NCBI RefSeq assembly: GCF_004965515.1 | Contig: NZ_SSHH01000001.1 | Location: forward strand, 375,280 to 439,279 | Reading direction: 5' to 3' | Source: Alteraurantiacibacter aquimixticola | Lineage (GTDB): Bacteria; Pseudomonadota; Alphaproteobacteria; Sphingomonadales; Sphingomonadaceae | DNA length: 64,000 nucleotides | Shown here: piece after piece, positions 62,837 through 64,000 of the stretch | How positions within the stretch are numbered: the stretch's first letter is position 1 | How the letters are laid out: the number at the start of each line of letters is the position of its first letter | Translations under genes and position numbers: made by a program | Notes under the pieces: generated by a model | Told to the model about the DNA's origin: nothing | The model's input: the letters and a program-made list of their open reading frames with translations, nothing else | Databases searched by the model: none

Positions 62837-63738
62837 GCGTATTCTTCGTAAAGGCTCGCCCCGAAGGCCGAGGTAAGCACGCCTGCATGGAGGGCGCCGC
62901 GTGCCAAATTACGCGCCTTACCGGTCTTGTTGGGCGCGAATAGCGCAGCAAGCGCGCAATAGGCGACCCGGATGAAGGCCGAGCCGGCAATAGAAACTCT
63001 CGACCGTGTCCCGCGCTGCAATGCACGGAAATGGATTTGTCCCGAGCGGTAGCGACGCCGCAGCAGCCACTTGAGATTTGCGCGCGCCGGCGCAACCGGT
63101 TCCGATACCATCGCCTTGGGCTCGAAGGCGAAGCTGGCGCCATTATCGAGCATGTCGTGGAAGAACATCGTGTCCTCACCGCCAACTGTCCCCAACTCCT
63201 CCCGGAAACGCAGGCCATGGCGCTCCACGAACAGGCGGTCGATCATGACATTGCAGGTCGATCCATTATGCGCCGCTTCGCGCGGGCCCATGCTGTGCGA
63301 ATGGAAATCGCCGCGGATCATCCAGTCGGGAGCGGTCTCGGGATCGTAGATCGCCCGGGTCGGACCGAAGACGCAGTTCTTGCCCGGTCGTGCGGCGGCC
63401 AGTGCCGCCAACCATCCCTCTTCCGCGGTCTCGTCATCATCGATGAAGGCTACCCAGTCCGCGCTTGCATTATCCAGGCAGGCATTGCGGGCGCGCGAGA
63501 TGTTCTTCTCCGGCGCATGCACATAGATGTGGTCGAGGTTCAAGGAACGGCAGCAGGCTGCGATCTCCTCGAGACGGGCAGCTGTGCTGTCATTATCCGC
63601 CACGATGACGCGGAGCCGCAAATGGTCGGGCAGATCCTGCGCCGCGATCGAGGCAAGAGTCCCGGCAATCTCGGGCCGGCGATAGGTGCAAATGCACACG
63701 TCGATCGTTTCAAGGGCTTGCGAAGAGGTCATATCCAC
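62833..63738 (-). CDS. Glycosyltransferase family 2
   Basis: 301 residues: VCICTYRRPEIAGTLASI starts the GT-A fold, VIVADNDST binds nucleotide, FIDDDETAEEGWL is the metal-binding DxD and GGEDTMFFHDML the acceptor-site ED block. A C-terminal hydrophobic patch (about 255-275) may associate with the membrane. Likely acts in polysaccharide or surface glycan synthesis; donor and acceptor unknown. Overlaps cobA tail to tail by four bases. Confidence 0.85.
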   Translation of the reverse strand: MDMTSSQALETIDVCICTYRRPEIAGTLASIAAQDLPDHLRLRVIVADNDSTAARLEEIAACCRSLNLDHIYVHAPEKNISRARNACLDNASADWVAFIDDDETAEEGWLAALAAARPGKNCVFGPTRAIYDPETAPDWMIRGDFHSHSMGPREAAHNGSTCNVMIDRLFVERHGLRFREELGTVGGEDTMFFHDMLDNGASFAFEPKAMVSEPVAPARANLKWLLRRRYRSGQIHFRALQRGTRSRVSIAGSAFIRVAYCALAALFAPNKTGKARNLARGALHAGVLTSAFGASLYEEYA

Positions 63739-63745
63739 CGATCGC

Positions 63746-64000
63746 TCAGGCAGGTTGCCGCTGCATCATATGGTCCGCCAGCCGCAATGCCAGCGCCACG
63801 ATGGTCAGGGTCGGATTCGCATGGCCGCCGGTCGGCATGACCGATGAGCCGGTGAAATAGAGATTGTCCACGCCGTGCACCGCGCTGTTGCCGTCGACCA
63901 CGCCGGTCGCACCGGTCTCGCTCATGCGCGTGGCGCCGATGTGGTGATAGCTTTCGCGCAACTGCCCGTTCGCCATCGTACCGCGCGTGGAAAAGCCCTC
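63746..64000 (-). CDS. GMC family oxidoreductase, C-terminal part (cut by window end)
   Basis: The last 84 codons or so of a gene continuing beyond the window. ESYHHIGATRMS...GVVDGNSAVHGVDNLYFTGSSVMPTGGHANPTLTIVALALRLADHM is the C-terminal substrate/FAD domain of GMC oxidoreductases, with the active His in YHHIGATRM and Asn in GHANPT. The frame is open through 64000. It precedes the glycosyltransferase gene by seven bases on the same strand, so they are probably cotranscribed. Confidence 0.88.
   Translation of the reverse strand, partial: EGFSTRGTMANGQLRESYHHIGATRMSETGATGVVDGNSAVHGVDNLYFTGSSVMPTGGHANPTLTIVALALRLADHMMQRQPA

Overview
This 64 kb GC-rich window looks like the chromosome of a free-living alphaproteobacterium, most likely Sphingomonadales (Erythrobacteraceae or Sphingomonadaceae). 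Support comes from an Entner-Doudoroff operon zwf-edd-glk-eda, an RcdA-type CtrA-degradation adaptor, paired DUF465 genes, a GAF-containing PtsP, TonB-dependent uptake, many tight ATGA/GTGA gene overlaps, and the dispersed REP families CATTGCGAG and TTCGACAAGCTCAGG. I see no rRNA, tRNA, CRISPR array, insertion sequence or prophage.

Layout. 0.1-6 kb: a catabolic cluster with an SDR dehydrogenase, three tandem cupins of the 2,4'-dihydroxyacetophenone dioxygenase type, an MFS carrier and a VOC protein on the minus strand, divergent from a class II aldolase-type protein and an orphan [2Fe-2S] subunit. 6-13 kb: a siderophore receptor with a Fur-like site, ArsC, a small methyltransferase, a membrane protein, LipB, a small lipoprotein and a DUF2254 protein, ending in a 430 bp AT-rich gap. 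13-24 kb: nadA, a metallo-beta-lactamase-fold hydrolase, glpK, rcdA, two DUF465 proteins, ptsP, a RodZ-like protein, a CpoB-like protein, tilS and an L,D-transpeptidase. 24-32 kb: the Entner-Doudoroff operon, ending in a divergent PEP-carboxylase-like gene and preceded by a LacI-family-type operator. 32-45 kb: a transglutaminase, a secreted G8/beta-helix protein, YjbQ, a secreted repeat protein, a GIY-YIG nuclease gene lying between two inverted REP arms, rimO, a DUF1761 protein, a potassium channel, surE, serS and a sulfotransferase.

45.4-62.8 kb is a complete nitrate assimilation island in one direction: nasT-nasS (antiterminator and sensor), nrtA-nrtB-nrtCD (ABC nitrate uptake with both ATPases fused), an outer-membrane porin, a formate/nitrite channel, a PP2C phosphatase-kinase fusion, cyanase, nirB-nirD, nasA and the siroheme gene cobA. 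Two leaders, before nrtA and before nirB, share three conserved sequence blocks and each ends in an intrinsic terminator. This fits NasT (ANTAR) antitermination acting twice within one gene train. The right edge starts a polysaccharide or redox region (GT2 glycosyltransferase, GMC oxidoreductase cut by the window end).

The observations I find most worth following are the GIY-YIG gene inside a REP pair, the duplicated NasT leaders around a phosphatase-kinase and cyanase, the PEP-carboxylase homologue lacking several catalytic residues, the triple cupin cluster, and the bacterial G8-domain protein.
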